Assembly (NCBI GenBank): GCA_903632075.3
Contig: CAHIKZ030004282.1
Location: forward strand, 740,001-804,000
DNA: 64,000 bases
Origin: Acanthosepion pharaonis
Taxonomy: Eukaryota > Mollusca > Cephalopoda > Sepiida > Sepiidae
Reading direction: 5' to 3'
Shown: piece by piece, positions 30,190-42,600 of the stretch
How positions within the stretch are numbered: the first letter of the stretch is position 1
Layout of the letters: each line of letters begins with the position of its first letter
Translations under genes and position numbers: made by a program
Notes under the pieces: generated by a model
Seen by the model: only the letters and a program-made list of their open reading frames with translations
Database searches by the model: none
What the model was told of the DNA's origin: nothing

Positions 30190-30470
30190 ATCGTTCGAAC
30201 TGTTGTCTTCCTCATTATTGCCATATTCACGACGTTTCGGCCGTTTTATGCCCGGCCTTCTTCATGTGATTCGAATTCCGAACTGAACCCTTTATTTTGT
30301 CCACCGGGAGAGATTGTTTTAGTTCCACGTGACATGTCTTTTCTGGATGTCTCAGTTATTTCCCCAGCCGTAGCTAGGTATTGAACTCACAAATCTTTGG
30401 ATCAATTCACTGGATTCAATCAACGCTTCCATGTGTCCTTGAGGACATCTGTGTATGAATTTGGGGTACT
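30190..30470 (-). mobile_element. tRNA-hammerhead composite repeat
   Basis: Third copy of the family at 3876 and 26985. The tRNA-like part GAGTTCAATACCTAGC (30370-30386, minus) precedes the hammerhead-like tail. The motif is AUGAAGA (30259-30265), extra A, stem II GGCCG/CGGCC, GAAA (30235-30238), then CGUC and stem I AUCAC/GUGAA. Here the cleavage triplet is the classical GUC. Confidence 0.55.
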
Positions 30471-30730
30471 TATAAACTTAATGCCTCAGTAACCTTTTTT
30501 TTACCAGGGCTCATATTATAATTTTGTTGTTATTCATCGCTTTTCTCTAGCACTTCGTATTACTGGTTGTCAGATTGAATTCATTCCTATGCTGGGCCGG
30601 CTTAGGTTTTTTTTTTGTGGCCTAGCATATGGGTTGATTCCTTAAATAATGTAAATAATTAAAATCTCAGAAATTTAGAAAGATGGTAGATATTTTTAAA
30701 ATTGCATTTAATTTTTTTTTTTTAGATCAA
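30471..30730. other. No recognisable feature
   Basis: T-rich DNA between the composite repeat and the LINE. Confidence 0.4.
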
Positions 30731-30734
30731 AATT

Positions 30735-31430
30735 GGCTGGTAAGCATGGAGCCAGAAGAGAGTTCCACAAGCGAGAAGTGCAAGAAAAGAAACTGTTAGC
30801 ATAGAACTTACGGTTACTTCTAGGCAATTAAATGTGAATTGATGAGTCCTTGCCGCTAATCTCGTATCGCAATTAAATTCATAATATCTAGGTACCATAG
30901 CGAAGAGTACCTCCGAACAAATTATCACGAAAGTACTTATAGGAAAGGTACATGAAACAACTTTACGGCGGCGGGAAAATGACTGAAGCCGAGACGACAG
31001 GTTAGAAACAATAATATTGCTGATTGTATCAAGAATCTCTAAACATATACAGGAGTACCATACCAGATGCGACGACGACATTCAAAGCATGGATGAATAG
31101 CAGACTTATAGATATGTAAGATAGATTCCGAAGAGAAAGATTATCTAGCACGACATAGTGAACTAACTGCCTTATCAGTTGACCTAGTAATGGATTCAAT
31201 ATAGTCTTTCCACTTCATGTCAACCGAGAACGTTAGCCTGAGAAGACGCAACGAGTCATTCTGCTGGAGGTTAGCATCAGCCATGTTGAAGGCAAAACGG
31301 GGTCTCTCAGATGGTTAATAGAGACTAGTTTCGTTTGTATGCATTAAAATTAACAAGCCATTCTTTGCCCAAGTTAACAAGAGACATGTCTTTTTTGACA
31401 TCAGCCTCCAACTTGCCCTTATCGAATATA
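30735..31430 (-). pseudogene. 5'-truncated LINE, reverse-transcriptase C-terminal part
   Basis: Minus-strand frames give TCLLLTWAKNGLLIL (compare WGKEWLVNF in such enzymes), then IWYGTPVYV-like and LSSRLQSFSRRRKV, then RYYEFNCDTRLAARTHQFTF. These are the same blocks, in the same order, as the copies at 16.6 and 61.2 kb. It has several stops and frame changes and is truncated at about 31430, where the tail of another LINE begins. Confidence 0.65.
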
Positions 31431-31438
31431 TAGAGAGA

Positions 31439-31930
31439 GTGAAAGTAAGAGAAAAGACTGGGTATAGGGAGGGGGTTGAGGAAAGGATAAAAAGAAGAAC
31501 GGGGTTCAAGGCAACAAAAGATGCCGATTGCATTTAAAATTTTTTAAGATTGTAGTTATCAGGGAAGCAAGTAAGAGGAAGGAGTTCCACTGTTAGGAAG
31601 CACGAGAGAAGAAGCTGCTGGAGTAGAAGATCGGTTACATTTAACATTTTCATCAATAAAAGGGTGGGACTTAAATACCTACCTAGTAGCACGCTTAAAT
31701 TCATGTAGCGGGACACCATGGAAAATACCTCGTCAGAGCAGTTGCCATGAAAATATTTGTAGAAAAATTCAGAGGAAAGCCACCTCACATCTTAAAGAAA
31801 GTGACTGGAGTAGAGATGCCAGGTCAAGACTGAAAACATTGCAGATTCTTCTTTGGATTTTGTCGAGGACCTCAAAATGAACAGCAGGGGCAAAATGTAC
31901 AGGGAAGATACATTACGTCGATGTGACTAA
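31439..31930 (-). pseudogene. Second LINE fragment, head-to-tail with the first
   Basis: Minus strand: FYKYFHGNCSDEVFSMVSRY, then HEFKR-type decay and LPLTCFPDNYNLKKF. The 3' end (TGAAAGTAAGAGAAAAGACT) abuts the truncated 5' end of the 30735-31430 LINE. It is 5'-truncated near 31930. Confidence 0.65.
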
Positions 31931-32194
31931 CTGAAACTAAGACACCAGATCAGGACCAATATTTGCCTGCAACTAAAACCGGAAAATCATTCCATAGACT
32001 GCTTTATGTCTGCCTGCAGACTTCTCCAGGCGAAAAATATTAAATTTAAGAAGCTGAAACTTTTGTTTCATGTTTTTTTCCGCATTAGAAGGTACCTTTC
32101 AAAAGCTAAGCAAAGTATTAAAAAACATGAGAATTTCGTCAGAAACGAAAAACTTTTGTTGGATTCCTTTTCTACACTTTGCAGGTTATTTAAA
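31931..32194. other. No recognisable feature
   Basis: No supported gene or repeat. Confidence 0.4.
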
Positions 32195-32840
32195 GCCATA
32201 AAATATTTTTAGATTGTAAGAATTTTTTTGAGGTAATAATGGTTTAGTGATACAAGCTTTACTAACTAATGTTAACCATGTTCACCATAGTCTATGAATA
32301 GAGAATACAGCGCAGTACGTAATCTGTTCAATGAAACAACGTTAAAGATTAACACCCACGAGTCAGACACTCTACTGAATCTGATTCTATCGCCAATACC
32401 ACCAGCAGCTGTTCCGTAATTCTTCAGTCTTCGATATCAAAGGCTGGCAGTGAATATTCGGGGAAAAAACATGGCCGCCTTTATACACTTCGCATTGAAT
32501 ATTTTGAGCCTTCTGATTGGTTAACCCTTCTATTGGTGAACTATAAAATGAGTCACTTTGGCTGGCTGACACCAAGGTACCCAAAAATTCTAACAATTAA
32601 CCCATAGCTGGAGGTGAGAGTATTTGTGCACAATTGAATATTACGAATCCAATGGGAATTCGAACTCGGTTCTCCGGTTAACATTTCCAAGCCATTATCC
32701 ACTACGTCACCCGCACATTCGAACTTACAGCATCTGGTATTCCCAAGTGGTCACCCATCTCGGTAATGACCAAGCTCAAGGTTGCTTAACTTTGGAGATT
32801 GAATGAGAACTGGTGTTTTAACGTGATGTAGCTGTAAGCC
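32195..32840 (-). mobile_element. 5S rRNA-tRNA chimeric SINE, split
   Basis: Tail part at 32195-32280 (TTTAAAGCCATAAAATATTT), about 310 bp of other DNA, then tRNA-like part and 5S head at 32590-32840. The 5S-like head is essentially full length (32724-32840, ~117 bp, minus strand). It keeps AGTTAAGCAACCTTGAGCTT (internal promoter A box), GATGGGTGACCACTTGGGAA and ends CAGATGCTGTAAG. The adjoining tRNA-like module has GACGTAGTGGATAATGGC and GAGTTCGAATTCCC. Confidence 0.7.
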
Positions 32841-33285
32841 TAGTAAAAGTTTAAATAATTCAATTTTTAGTAATCTATCATCGATACTGCAGGTAAAAAA
32901 AAGTCTTCCTAATTAACGTATAACCGCAGGGTGAGAAGAGGTGGATTTATAACATTCCCAGTCGAATATAACGAACTCAGCCGGAATTGGAACTCGGACC
33001 TCCGTTTAACAATCCCGAGCCATTATCCTTTACACCAGTCTCGCATCAAAGTTCGCAGAATCTTGTATTATTATAGTTTTTGTCATCGAAACAGCAATCA
33101 ACATCGGTTTGATTATAGGCCCTTCATTTCGGATCAGTACCGATGTGATAATTTGTGTCTGAATTTTTGAGAGTAGAAATCATCATCGTGAATATTGTTA
33201 GAAACATCAGTTTGAGCAATGAATTTTCCTGTTAAGACATCTCCACAACAAAGAAAAGAGTACTGAATTCTAGACCATCTCCTCA
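32841..33285. repeat. Repeat fragments
   Basis: 32915-33050 resembles the SINE body. 33105-33185 (CCCTTCATTTCGGATCAGTA) is a single unit of the array at 37.19-37.61 kb. 33186-33240 is an outlying unit of the 84-bp minisatellite. No gene. Confidence 0.45.
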
Positions 33286-33289
33286 CAGA

Positions 33290-33660
33290 TAGAGAATAAA
33301 TTTGGTTCTACAGAAGGATACTTAGGATATCATGGCCTGAACATGTGAACAAGGAGAAAGTTTTAAGGCCAATGGAAACAAAAGAAGAAAAAAAAAACTT
33401 ATACTTAGGATTAGAAAGGAATAGTTGAAATTTCTATGATACATAATGAGGAAAGAGGACTTAGAAAATTTGACACTCACAGGACATACTGAAGGCTGCA
33501 GCGACAGAAGAAAACAGTGAATAGCTTACCTAACGAGCTTGTGCAAATGGTTACCAGAATAGGAATCAGGAGAGACAGCTACAAAGAAGAGGAACTTTTA
33601 GAAATCTATAATGGTACACGATCTGAAGAGACACGGTACACATGAGAAGATATAATTAAA
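33290..33660 (+). pseudogene. RTE-like LINE C-terminal fragment
   Basis: Plus-strand frames give RILRISWPEHVNKEKVL, then MIHNEERGLRKFDTHRTY, LPNELVQMVTRIGIRRDSYK and ARSEETR-type peptides. The RISW..V.NEEVL pattern is characteristic of endonuclease/reverse-transcriptase polyproteins of RTE-like LINEs. Stops interrupt it. It contains, in coding orientation, the segment that is tandemly amplified on the minus strand at 10.3 and 11.3 kb. Confidence 0.65.
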
Positions 33661-33849
33661 GCGAAAATAAGTAGAAAACTACTCTTTAAAAAGAGTAGTT
33701 GTCCCCAACTTTACAGGTACATTTATGTATTCTTCTCTCACCGTTTAAGGGCTATGGGCAATTTTCTACATGTAAAGAGTGCGATGGATTAATTGTCGTC
33801 TAAATTAGGCAAAAATGAAAATTTTAACAGATATATTTACCAAAATTAC
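33661..33849. other. No recognisable feature
   Basis: Short spacer; includes an AAAACTACTC/GAGTAGTT inverted repeat at about 33676-33700. Confidence 0.4.
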
Positions 33850-35935
33850 ATTATCACCATTGTGAATATTGTTAGAAACATATCTTGTAACAATAAAATA
33901 ATCTTCATAGCACAACAAAAAATGTTTCTAAAAATATTCACGATTTTGATAGCAATTTTAATGGAAAATACATTTTGTAAGGAAATAATTTTATTTGCCA
34001 AAACTAATAATGTCTCTAGCAATATTACCATCATAACTGCCATCAACATCATGAATCATCATCATCTTGCGAACTCACTAATACTTTGATTGGTGTAGTT
34101 CATCATCTTGTCAAATAGCTGAATTCTTGATGCTTCGCTAGGGCTATCAAGGGTGTTTTTTTATCGTGACACCATCACTAAATGGATTGTCAACCAAGGC
34201 TCAGAGAGACTCCATTCACCCTCGTTATCAGTTTTTGCAATGAAAATTATATTCTCGGAAATAATTCCTTACAATCAAAACTGCCACCATTTTAGCGAAT
34301 ATTGTTAGAGGCATGAGAGTGAGCAATGACAGTAATTTTCTAGTTTTTAATTTCGAAACATTAAAACTACTATCGTGAATATTGTTGAAGACGTTATCAG
34401 TTTTTGCAATGAAAATTTTCTTCTTGGAAACAACGCCTTACAATCAAAACAGCCACCAATTTCGTGAATATTGTTAGAGACATTAGTTTCAGAAAGGAAT
34501 TTTCCTGTTAAGAATTCCGAAATATTAAAACTGCTATCAACATCAAGAATATTAGAGACGTTATCAGTTTTTGCAATGAAAATTGTTGTCGCAAACAATT
34601 TCTAACTAGAAAAATTGCTATCAACATCGTGAATATTGTTAGTCATTAGTTTGTGCCATGAAAATCACTTTTCGTAAACAATTCCTTACCGTCAAAACCG
34701 AAATCAATATCGTGTATATTGTTAGAGACATTAGTTTGTGCTATGAAAATTAATTTTGTAAACAATTTCTTACCGTCGAAACAGCAATCAACATCGTGTA
34801 TATTGTTAGACATATTAGTTTGTGCTATGAAAATTATTTTTTGCAAACAATTCCCTACCGTCGAAACAACAATGAACATCGTGTCTATTGTTAGAGATAT
34901 TAGTTTGTGCTATTAAAATTATTTTTGCAAACAATTCCCTACCGTCGAAACAACAATGAACATCGTGTCTATTGTTAGAGATATTAGTTTGTGCTATTAA
35001 AATTATTTTTGCAAACAATTCCCTACCGTCGAAACAACAATGAACATCGTGTATATTGTTAGAGATATTAGTTTGTGCTATTAAAATTATTTTTTGCAAA
35101 CAATTCCCTACCGTCGAAACAACAATGAACATCGTGTATATTGTTAGAGATATTAGTTTGTGCTATTAAAATTATTTTTTGCAAACAATTCCCTACAAAT
35201 CGAAACAACAATGAACATCGTGTCTATTGTTAGAGATATTAGTTTGTGCTATTAAAATTATTTTTTGCAAACAATTCCCTACCGTCGAAACAACAATGAA
35301 CATCGTGTCTATTGTTAGAGATATTAGTTTGTGCTATTAAAATTATTTTTTGCAAACAATTCCCTACCGTCGAAACAACAATGAACATCGTGTATATTGT
35401 TAGAGATATTAGTTTGTGCTATTAAAATTATTTTTTGCAAACAATTCCCTACCGTCGAAACAACAATGAACATCGTGTCTATTGTTAGAGATATTAGTTT
35501 GTGCTATTAAAATTATTTTTGCAAACAATTCCTACCGTCGAAACAACAATGAACATCGTGTATATTGTTAGAGATATTAGTTTGTGCTATTAAAATTATT
35601 TTTTGCAAACAATTCCTACCGTCGAAACAACAATGAACATCGTGTCTATTGTTAGAGATATTAGTTTGTGCTATTAAAATTATTTTTGCAAACAATTCCC
35701 TACCGTCGAAACAACAATGAACATCGTGTATATTGTTAGAGATATTAGTTTGTGCTATTAAAATTATTTTTTGCAAACAATTCTCTACCGTCGAAACAAC
35801 AATGGACATCGTGTCTATTGTTAGAGATATTAGTTTGTGCTATTAAAATTATTTTTTGCAAACAATTCCCTACCGTCGAAACAACAATGAACATCGTGTA
35901 TATTGTTAGACATTACTTTGTACTTTGAAAATTAT
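33850..35935. repeat. 84-85-bp minisatellite, about 22 units
   Basis: Units contain CATCGTGTATATTGTTAGAG, TTAGTTTGTGCTATTAAAAT and CAAACAATTCCCTACCGTCG. Spacing of the CATCGTG mark is 83-86 bp from 34709 to 35892. Left units (before ~34700) are strongly diverged and right units are nearly identical. On the minus strand 84-bp units read a 28-residue repeat, but frequent 83, 85 and 86-bp units shift the frame, so it is not a gene. Confidence 0.9.
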
Positions 35936-36529
35936 GTTTTGTGAACAATTTATCTAATCATCATTTCCATAATCGTCATCCCTGTTATTGTCAGTCTCAT
36001 AATCTCTATCTTCTCACGCGTTATTTTAGCGGATATCGCTATTTATCAAAAGTAACAACGTGTTTTCAAATCTCTATCGCTTCCATTGAGATACTCCCCA
36101 ATTTTCCCAATTCCCAGTGTATCACATTCTATTCTTATTTTTCATTGTCTCTTTCAAAGCAGATAAACCATATCTGCTTATCGCGTAGCTTAAGCGTTCG
36201 TTTTGTTCTCCATAAAACATGAAACGTTATTTCTTCACTCGTTTTTTGTCTTGTTTTGTCATATTGCATTCTGTCGCATCGTCTCTGGGCCTCCCCTAAT
36301 CATGACCTTTATTTCTGGTCACCACGTAGCCATCATTACTAACTGAATGATAGCATGCCTCTTCAAATTTGCCCGCAATCTATATCTTCTTGACAACCTC
36401 AACGTTATCAATGTCAAGGCAATTATAATATTATTATACGCAACTTCGCATTACACGTTGTTGATTCCTCTCGTTGATAATCAAGGGCCAACAAGTCTTC
36501 GGAAATTTGCAGAAATTACTGCAATAATA
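35936..36529. other. No recognisable feature
   Basis: No domain-bearing frame and no repeat noted. Confidence 0.4.
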
Positions 36530-36534
36530 ATAAT

Positions 36535-36801
36535 TGTTGAAACTTGACTAATGCATGGAATAATAAAGCAACACAAAATGTACTTAGAACAAAATCTATT
36601 GAAACAAGAAAGTGTACACAATATTTACATATAGTCTTTTGTATATTTCTGGTAAGACCGTTCCTGGAGAATGTGTTGACTGAGTCGCAGTCGGGCAGAG
36701 TCTCTGGTTGAATCTCTTGATTCCTCCCTCTCTTCCCGGTAGCAACCATATTTATATGGTCGGTACTCCACTATGCAAATTAGGTGGATCCTACCACAAC
36801 A
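36535..36801 (-). mobile_element. Solo LTR (267 bp), family A
   Basis: Begins TGTTG and ends CAACA with ATAAT on both sides (36530-36534, 36802-36806), though the target is itself an ATA repeat. It matches 52180-52447 along its length in the opposite orientation, including the TATA-like CCATATAAATATGG and CGGTCTTACCAGAAATATA. No internal domain adjoins, so it is a solo LTR. Confidence 0.75.
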
Positions 36802-36806
36802 ATAAT

Positions 36807-37189
36807 AATAATCATAATAATAATAATAATTCTTTTTTTTTGTCAGTGGAAAGTGTCATGATGCCATTTCTAAACTTAGGTCACTGGGCGGGACCCGGAA
36901 AGAAATGTGTAAACGCCAGAAATCAAAGGAAATAAAAATAATAATAATAATGATGCAAAATGAATATATACATTAGAAATTTCTGTTGGGCGTCGCTGGG
37001 GATCAATTACACCCAAATACCTTGACAGCTTATCGTAGCAGGCTTTCAAGGATGTTTTTCTTCATGTTAGCACCAAATTTTTCTCCTGATTATCACTAGG
37101 GATTAAATGATAGCAGGTTTCAGCAAATTTTGATATGCTCTTCGGTCTTATTCTGAAAAACACTCTCATCTTGGTTTGTTCTGCTCATA
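36807..37189. other. (AAT)n and unannotated DNA
   Basis: AATAAT runs at 36802-36830 and 36936-36950; otherwise nothing. Confidence 0.45.
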
Positions 37190-37610
37190 AGAACGTTTGG
37201 GTCATATGTCCTTCATTTATGATCCGTATCGATGTGATAAATTGTGTCTGAATTTTTGAGATCAAAAATCATTAATATTATATGTTTTCCTGGTCAGACC
37301 AACACGCTCGTTTTAGCTGTTATACTCACAACAACTTTTTGATCACAGGTTCTTTATTTCGGAACCGTACTTATGTAATAATATGTGTTTGAATTTTTGA
37401 GATCAGAAATCATTATTGTTGTATGTTTTTCTGTTCAGACCAACACGCTCGTCTTTTCTGTTATCCCCATTACAACGGTTTGATTATAGGCCCTTCATTT
37501 CGGATCCGTACCGATCTGATAATTTGTGTCTGAATTTTTGAGAGTAGAAATCACCATTAATATATGTTTATCTATTCAGACCAACATGCTCGTTTTTATT
37601 GTCAGAAACA
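37190..37610. repeat. Tandem repeat, ~140 bp x 3
   Basis: Three units containing TTGTGTCTGAATTTTTGAGA-type and CAGACCAACACGCTCGT blocks. A single related unit lies at 33105-33185. Confidence 0.7.
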
Positions 37611-38254
37611 CTGTGAGAATAACAACTAAAATGTACCTAAGACTCCGAATGGTATAATTCCTCATGTATACAGGAATTACTTGGTTGTTATCACAAGCGA
37701 TTAAGCGGCAGCAATTCTCTTAATTCTCCATTACCTACTACTACTACTATTACTAGTAGAAGTATTAGTAGTAATAGTAATTTATAGCTTTACGCCAGAG
37801 ATAACTGACGGCCATCACTGTGGATCAAGTTACAGCATATCTTCTCAAATGTCTAGTAATCTATTATATTCTTACTAAGCTAAACATTGCACTATCATTC
37901 TTCATCTCAATAATAATCGTTTATTTTCAGATCTGAGCTACTTCGTGTCTATCAATGAAAATGAAGTGGCAGTAAAACAGCTTTTTAGTAATCTTTAATA
38001 TTCTTGCTAACCTTAACAATGATGTAGCTTACATTGTCATAATACTTGATTTTTATTAGAAGCTATGAGGGATTACTGGCGTGAGAACATATTTTAAATC
38101 TGTAACTTCTACGGGAAGGAAACTGAAAGAAACTGGTATGAACACCACCCAGACCCGGTTACGGAGATAGGACCTGTTACAATTCTATGGGACTACAAAA
38201 TACACCCTGACAGAACAATCAAAGCCAACCGCTCAAATATTGTTAAAGCATTTT
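37611..38254. other. No recognisable feature
   Basis: An imperfect palindrome ACTACTACTATTACTAGTAG is at 37739. No gene is seen. Confidence 0.4.
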
Positions 38255-38720
38255 TTTAAAGCATTTCATCCCAAGCAAGGCTGGAAGCCACGAGCGGGCA
38301 AGGGGTTACAGAAAATTTGGAGCAAGATCAGATAGGAGTGATAGAAGAAAGGATGAGGAGAAGGATAGTGGGTAGATCAAGGCAACTGGAGATGTCGATT
38401 GACATTACATTTGAACAGTTGGAGATTGTAGCTCTCAGGGAAACTGGAACAGGGTAGGGAGTTCCACAGGCGAGAGGTGCGAGATATGAAGCTATTGGAG
38501 TAGAAGAGACGGCTACATTTAAAAGTTTCTACAGTGAAAGGGTGAGAGCGGGATGCCAGCCTCGTAGGGCGCTTGAATTCATGGAGTCTGGGAACCTGCG
38601 AAAGCCGCTCATCGGAGCAATTACCATGAAAGTATTTGTAAAAAAAAAAAGACAGAGAGAGGCGACGGCACGTCTGTGAGAGAGCGACTGGTTGTAGAAT
38701 GTAGTGTGGAGTTATAGGCT
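38255..38720 (-). pseudogene. LINE 3' end with reverse-transcriptase tail
   Basis: On the minus strand it carries the last ~90 codons of the same polyprotein as 50.93 kb (KYFHGNCSDERLSQVPRLHE-like, then RLWNSLPCSSFPES-like) and the 3' tail. It matches the 50930-51432 copy closely but in reverse orientation, with an extra A-run at 38640. Confidence 0.65.
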
Positions 38721-39062
38721 AGATTTGACTTTCGCTAAAGATGTAAGTTTTCGAAGCTTAGCAGCGAAGATTCTAAACAAAGTTTCCTGAGATAAAAAAA
38801 AAAGAGTTTGAATCTTATCACCAGACTTTCCTACACTGTCGATCTGTCGTATATTGACCCTCTGAGTGAAGTTTTGATAAGAAAAAGTGAAGATGAAAGT
38901 AAACACTAGTTAAAAATGAAGAAAAAATGGTTGACATTTCTCAGTATTTTTATTGGTTTGCTTGGTACCTTCCTATTTCCACTTCAGATCTGTAAATGTT
39001 CCATTTTATTTACAAGTGTGCCTGAGGCAATTCCAAGTACTATACTGTTTATCAGTATTATG
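38721..39062. other. No recognisable feature
   Basis: Spacer with no supported gene. Confidence 0.4.

Positions 39063-39121
<59 letters not shown>
39063..39121. repeat. (TA)n tract
   Basis: Pure TA dinucleotides. Confidence 0.95.
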
Positions 39122-39127
<6 letters not shown>

Positions 39128-39624
39128 AGTCATCCCTACTATTTGAGAATATGCAAATCAAGTTATCCTTTGAAAATCGATTAAAAAAATTCCAGGTTAA
39201 GTACGAAGAAAAAAATGAAGGAAGTGGACATATGATTGATGGAAGATAAGTATATGTGTATGTAGATGTGAATACTTGAGAAGAGAACTTGCAGAGGTTT
39301 AAGTACGGGGAAAGTAAGTTGATGTGTTTATGCACAAGGAGAAAATTATTTTGAATGAAGTCAGTTGCTTCAAGGAGAGTCAAAGGTTACGTCAGATGCT
39401 TCACATTTGTCGGATTTGAGTTCCAATCCATTCTCGATGCAAATGACTTGAGTAGCATCAAAAAGCGTACAGAAAAAAAACCCCAAAGAGATTAACCAAG
39501 AAGGATTGCAGAGATTATGCCAATAAATTCTTCGAAATGATCTCGATAATGCATTTTCTTGCTTTGCCTTCAGAGACTATAAAAAGCAAGTAGCAAAGAA
39601 GAAAAGAAGAGGTTAAATAAGATA
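39122..39624. other. No recognisable feature
   Basis: Spacer leading into the purine-rich array. Confidence 0.4.
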
Positions 39625-42600
39625 TTTAGAAAGAAAGAGAGAGAGATAGAGAGAGAGAGAGAAAGAAAGGATAGAAATAAAGAAGAGAAAAAAAGAGTAG
39701 AGAAAAATAGAGTAGAGAAACAAAGAGTTTGTGTGTGTATGAGAGAGAGAGTTAGAGAGAAAGAAAGAGTGTGTGAGAGAGAAAGAAAGAATGAGTGAGA
39801 AAGAAAGAAACAAATAGTGTGTGTGTGTGTGAGAGAGAGAGAGAAACAAAGAGTGCCAGAGACAGAGAGACAAAGACTGTGTGTTCGCGAGCGAGAGAGC
39901 GAACGAGCGAGAGAGATAAAATGAGACAGAGACAGAGAGTGGGAAACAAAGTGTGTGTGTGTGTGAGAGAGAGAGAAAAAACAAAGAGTGCGTGAGAGAG
40001 AGAGCGAGAGAAAAATATAGTATGAGATAGAGATAGAGAAATAAAAAGTGTGTGAAAGAGAATGAGAGAGAGAAACAAAGATTGTGAGAGAGCGAGAGAC
40101 AAACAAAGACTGTGTGTGTGAGAGAGAGAAACAAAGTGTGTGTGAGCTAAAGAGAGAACGAAAGAGAGAGTGTGTGAGAGAATGAAACAAAGTGTGTATG
40201 CGCTAGAGAGAGAAACAAAAAGAGAGTGTGTGAGAGAGAGAAACAAAGAGAGAGTGTGAGAGAGAGAGAAACAAAGAGTGTGTGTGGGAGAGAGAAACAG
40301 AGTGTGTATGCGCTAGAGAGAGAAACAAAGAGTGTGTGTGAGAGAGACAGAAACAAAGTGTGTATGCGCTAGAGAGAGAAACAAAAAGAGAGTGTGTGAG
40401 AGAGAGAAACAAAGAGAGAGTGTGTGAGAGAGAGAAACAAAGTGTGTATGCGCTAGAGAGAGAAAAGAAACAAAAGAGTGTATCGCTAGAGAGAAAGAAA
40501 GAGAGAGAGTGTGTGAGAGAGAGAAACAAAGTGTGTATGCGCTAGAGAGAGAAACAAAGAGAGAGAGAGGGGAGAGAGAGAGAGAAACAAAGTGTATGTG
40601 CGCTAGAGAGAGAAAGAAAGAGAAAGAGAGAGAAAAGTGTGTGCTAGAGAGAGAAACAAAGAGAGTGTGTGAGCGCTAGAGAGGAGAGAGAGAAACAAAG
40701 AGAGAGAGAGAGAAAGAGAGAGAGAGAAACAGTGTGTATGCGCTAGAGAGAGAAAGAAAAGAGAGAGTGTGTGAGAGAGAGAAACAGTGTGCTAGAGAGA
40801 AACAAAGAGAGAGTGTGTGAGAGAGAGACAAAGAGTGTGTGAGAGAGAGAAACAAAAGAGAGTGGGAGAGAGAGAAAACAGTGTGTATGCTAGAGAGAGA
40901 AACAAAGAGAGAGTGTGAGAGAGAGAAACAAAGTGTGTATGCGCTAGAGAGAGAGAAAGAAGAGAGAGAAACAAACAGTGTGTGTGAGAGAGAGAAACAG
41001 TGTGGAGAGAGAGAAACAGTGTGCTTAGAGAGAGAAACAAAAAAGAGAGAGTGTGAGAGAGAGAAAGAGAGAGAGAAACAAAGAGATGCGTGTAGAGAGA
41101 GAAAGAAAGAGAGTGTGTAGAGAGAGAGAGAGAAACAGTGTGTATGCGCTAGAGAGAGAAACAAAAGAGAGAGTGGCAAAGGTGTATGCGAGAGAGTGAG
41201 AGAGAGAAACAAAGTGTGTATGCGCTAGAGAGAGAGAAACAAAGAGAGAGAGAGAGAGAAAAAACAGTGTGTATGCGCTAGAGAGAGAAACAAAGAGAGA
41301 GTGTGAGAGAGAGAGAGAAAAGTGTGTATGCTAGAGAGAGAAACAAAGAGAGAGTGTGTGAGAGAGAGAAACAGTGTGTATGCGCTAGAGAGAGAGAAAC
41401 AAAGAGAGTATGTGTGGAGAGAGAGAGAAACAAAAGAGAGAGTATGCGCTAGAGAGAGAGAAACAAAGAGAGAGTGTGTGAGAGAGAGAAACAAAGTGTG
41501 TATGCGAGAAACAAGAGAGAGAGAGAAACAAAGAGAGAGTGTGTGAGAGAGAGAAACAAAGAGTGTATGCGCTAGAGAGAGAAACAAAGAGAGAGTGTGT
41601 GAGAGAGAGAAACAAAGTGTGTATGCGCTAGAGAGAGAAACAAAGAGAGAGAGTGTGTGAGAGAGAGAAAAAAGTGTGTATGCGCTAGAGAGAGAAACAA
41701 AGAGAGAGTGTGTGAGAGAGAGAAACAGTGTGTATGCGCTAGAGAGAGAAACAAAGAGAGAGTGTGTGAGAGAGAGAAACAGTGTGTATGCGCTAGAGAG
41801 AGAAACAAAGAGAGAGTGTGTGAGAGAGAGAAACAAAACAAAGAGAAAAAAAAAGAGAGAGTGTGTGCTAGAGAGAGAGAAAGAGAGAGATGTGAGAGAG
41901 AGAGAAACAAAGAGAGTGTGGAGAGAGAAACAAAAGTGTATGCGCTAGAGAGAGAAACAAAAGAGAGTGTGTGAGAGAGAGAGAAAGTGTAGAGCTAGAG
42001 AGAGAGAAACAAAGAGAGAGTGTGTGAGAGAGAGAAACAAAGTGTGTATGCGCTAGAGAGAAAAAAAAGAGAGTGTGTGAGAGAGAGAAAAAGTGTGTAT
42101 GCTAGAGAGAAACAAAAGAGAGTGTGTGAGAGAGAGAGAAACAGTGTGTATGCGCTAGAGAGAGAAACAAAGAGAGAGAGAGAGAAACAGTGTGTATGCG
42201 CTAGAGAGAGAGAGAGAGTGTGAGAGAGAGAAAAAAAAGTGTGTGCATGCTAGAGAGAAACAAAAGTGTGTGAGAGAGAGAGAAAAAGTGTGTATGCGCT
42301 AGAGAGAGAAACAAAGAGAGAGTGTGAGAGAGAGAGAAACAAAGTGAAAATGCGCTAGAGAGAGAAAAGAGTGTGAGAGAGAGAGAGTGTGTAGAGAGAG
42401 AACAAAGAGAGAGTGTGTGAGAGAGAGAAACAGTGTGTATGCGCTAGAGAGAGAAAGAAAGAGAGAGTGTGTGAGAGAGAGAAACAGTGTGTATGCGCTA
42501 GAGAGAGAAACAAAGAGAGAGAGTGTGTGAGAGAGAGAAACAAAGTGTGTATGCGCTAGAGAGAGAAACAAAGAGAGAGTGTGTGAGAGAGAGAAACAAA

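Noticed and set aside
32724..32840. Functional 5S rRNA gene
   Set aside because: It has many substitutions and is fused to a tRNA-like module and SINE tail that recur at two other loci.
34815..35809. Minus-strand frames with a 28-residue repeat (NISNNIHDVHCCFDGREL)
   Set aside because: Unit lengths of 83, 85 and 86 bp shift the frame repeatedly. The array is better explained as a noncoding minisatellite.
33850..35935. CRISPR-like regular spacing
   Set aside because: The whole 84-85-bp unit is repeated and there are no unique spacers. The sequence is eukaryotic.
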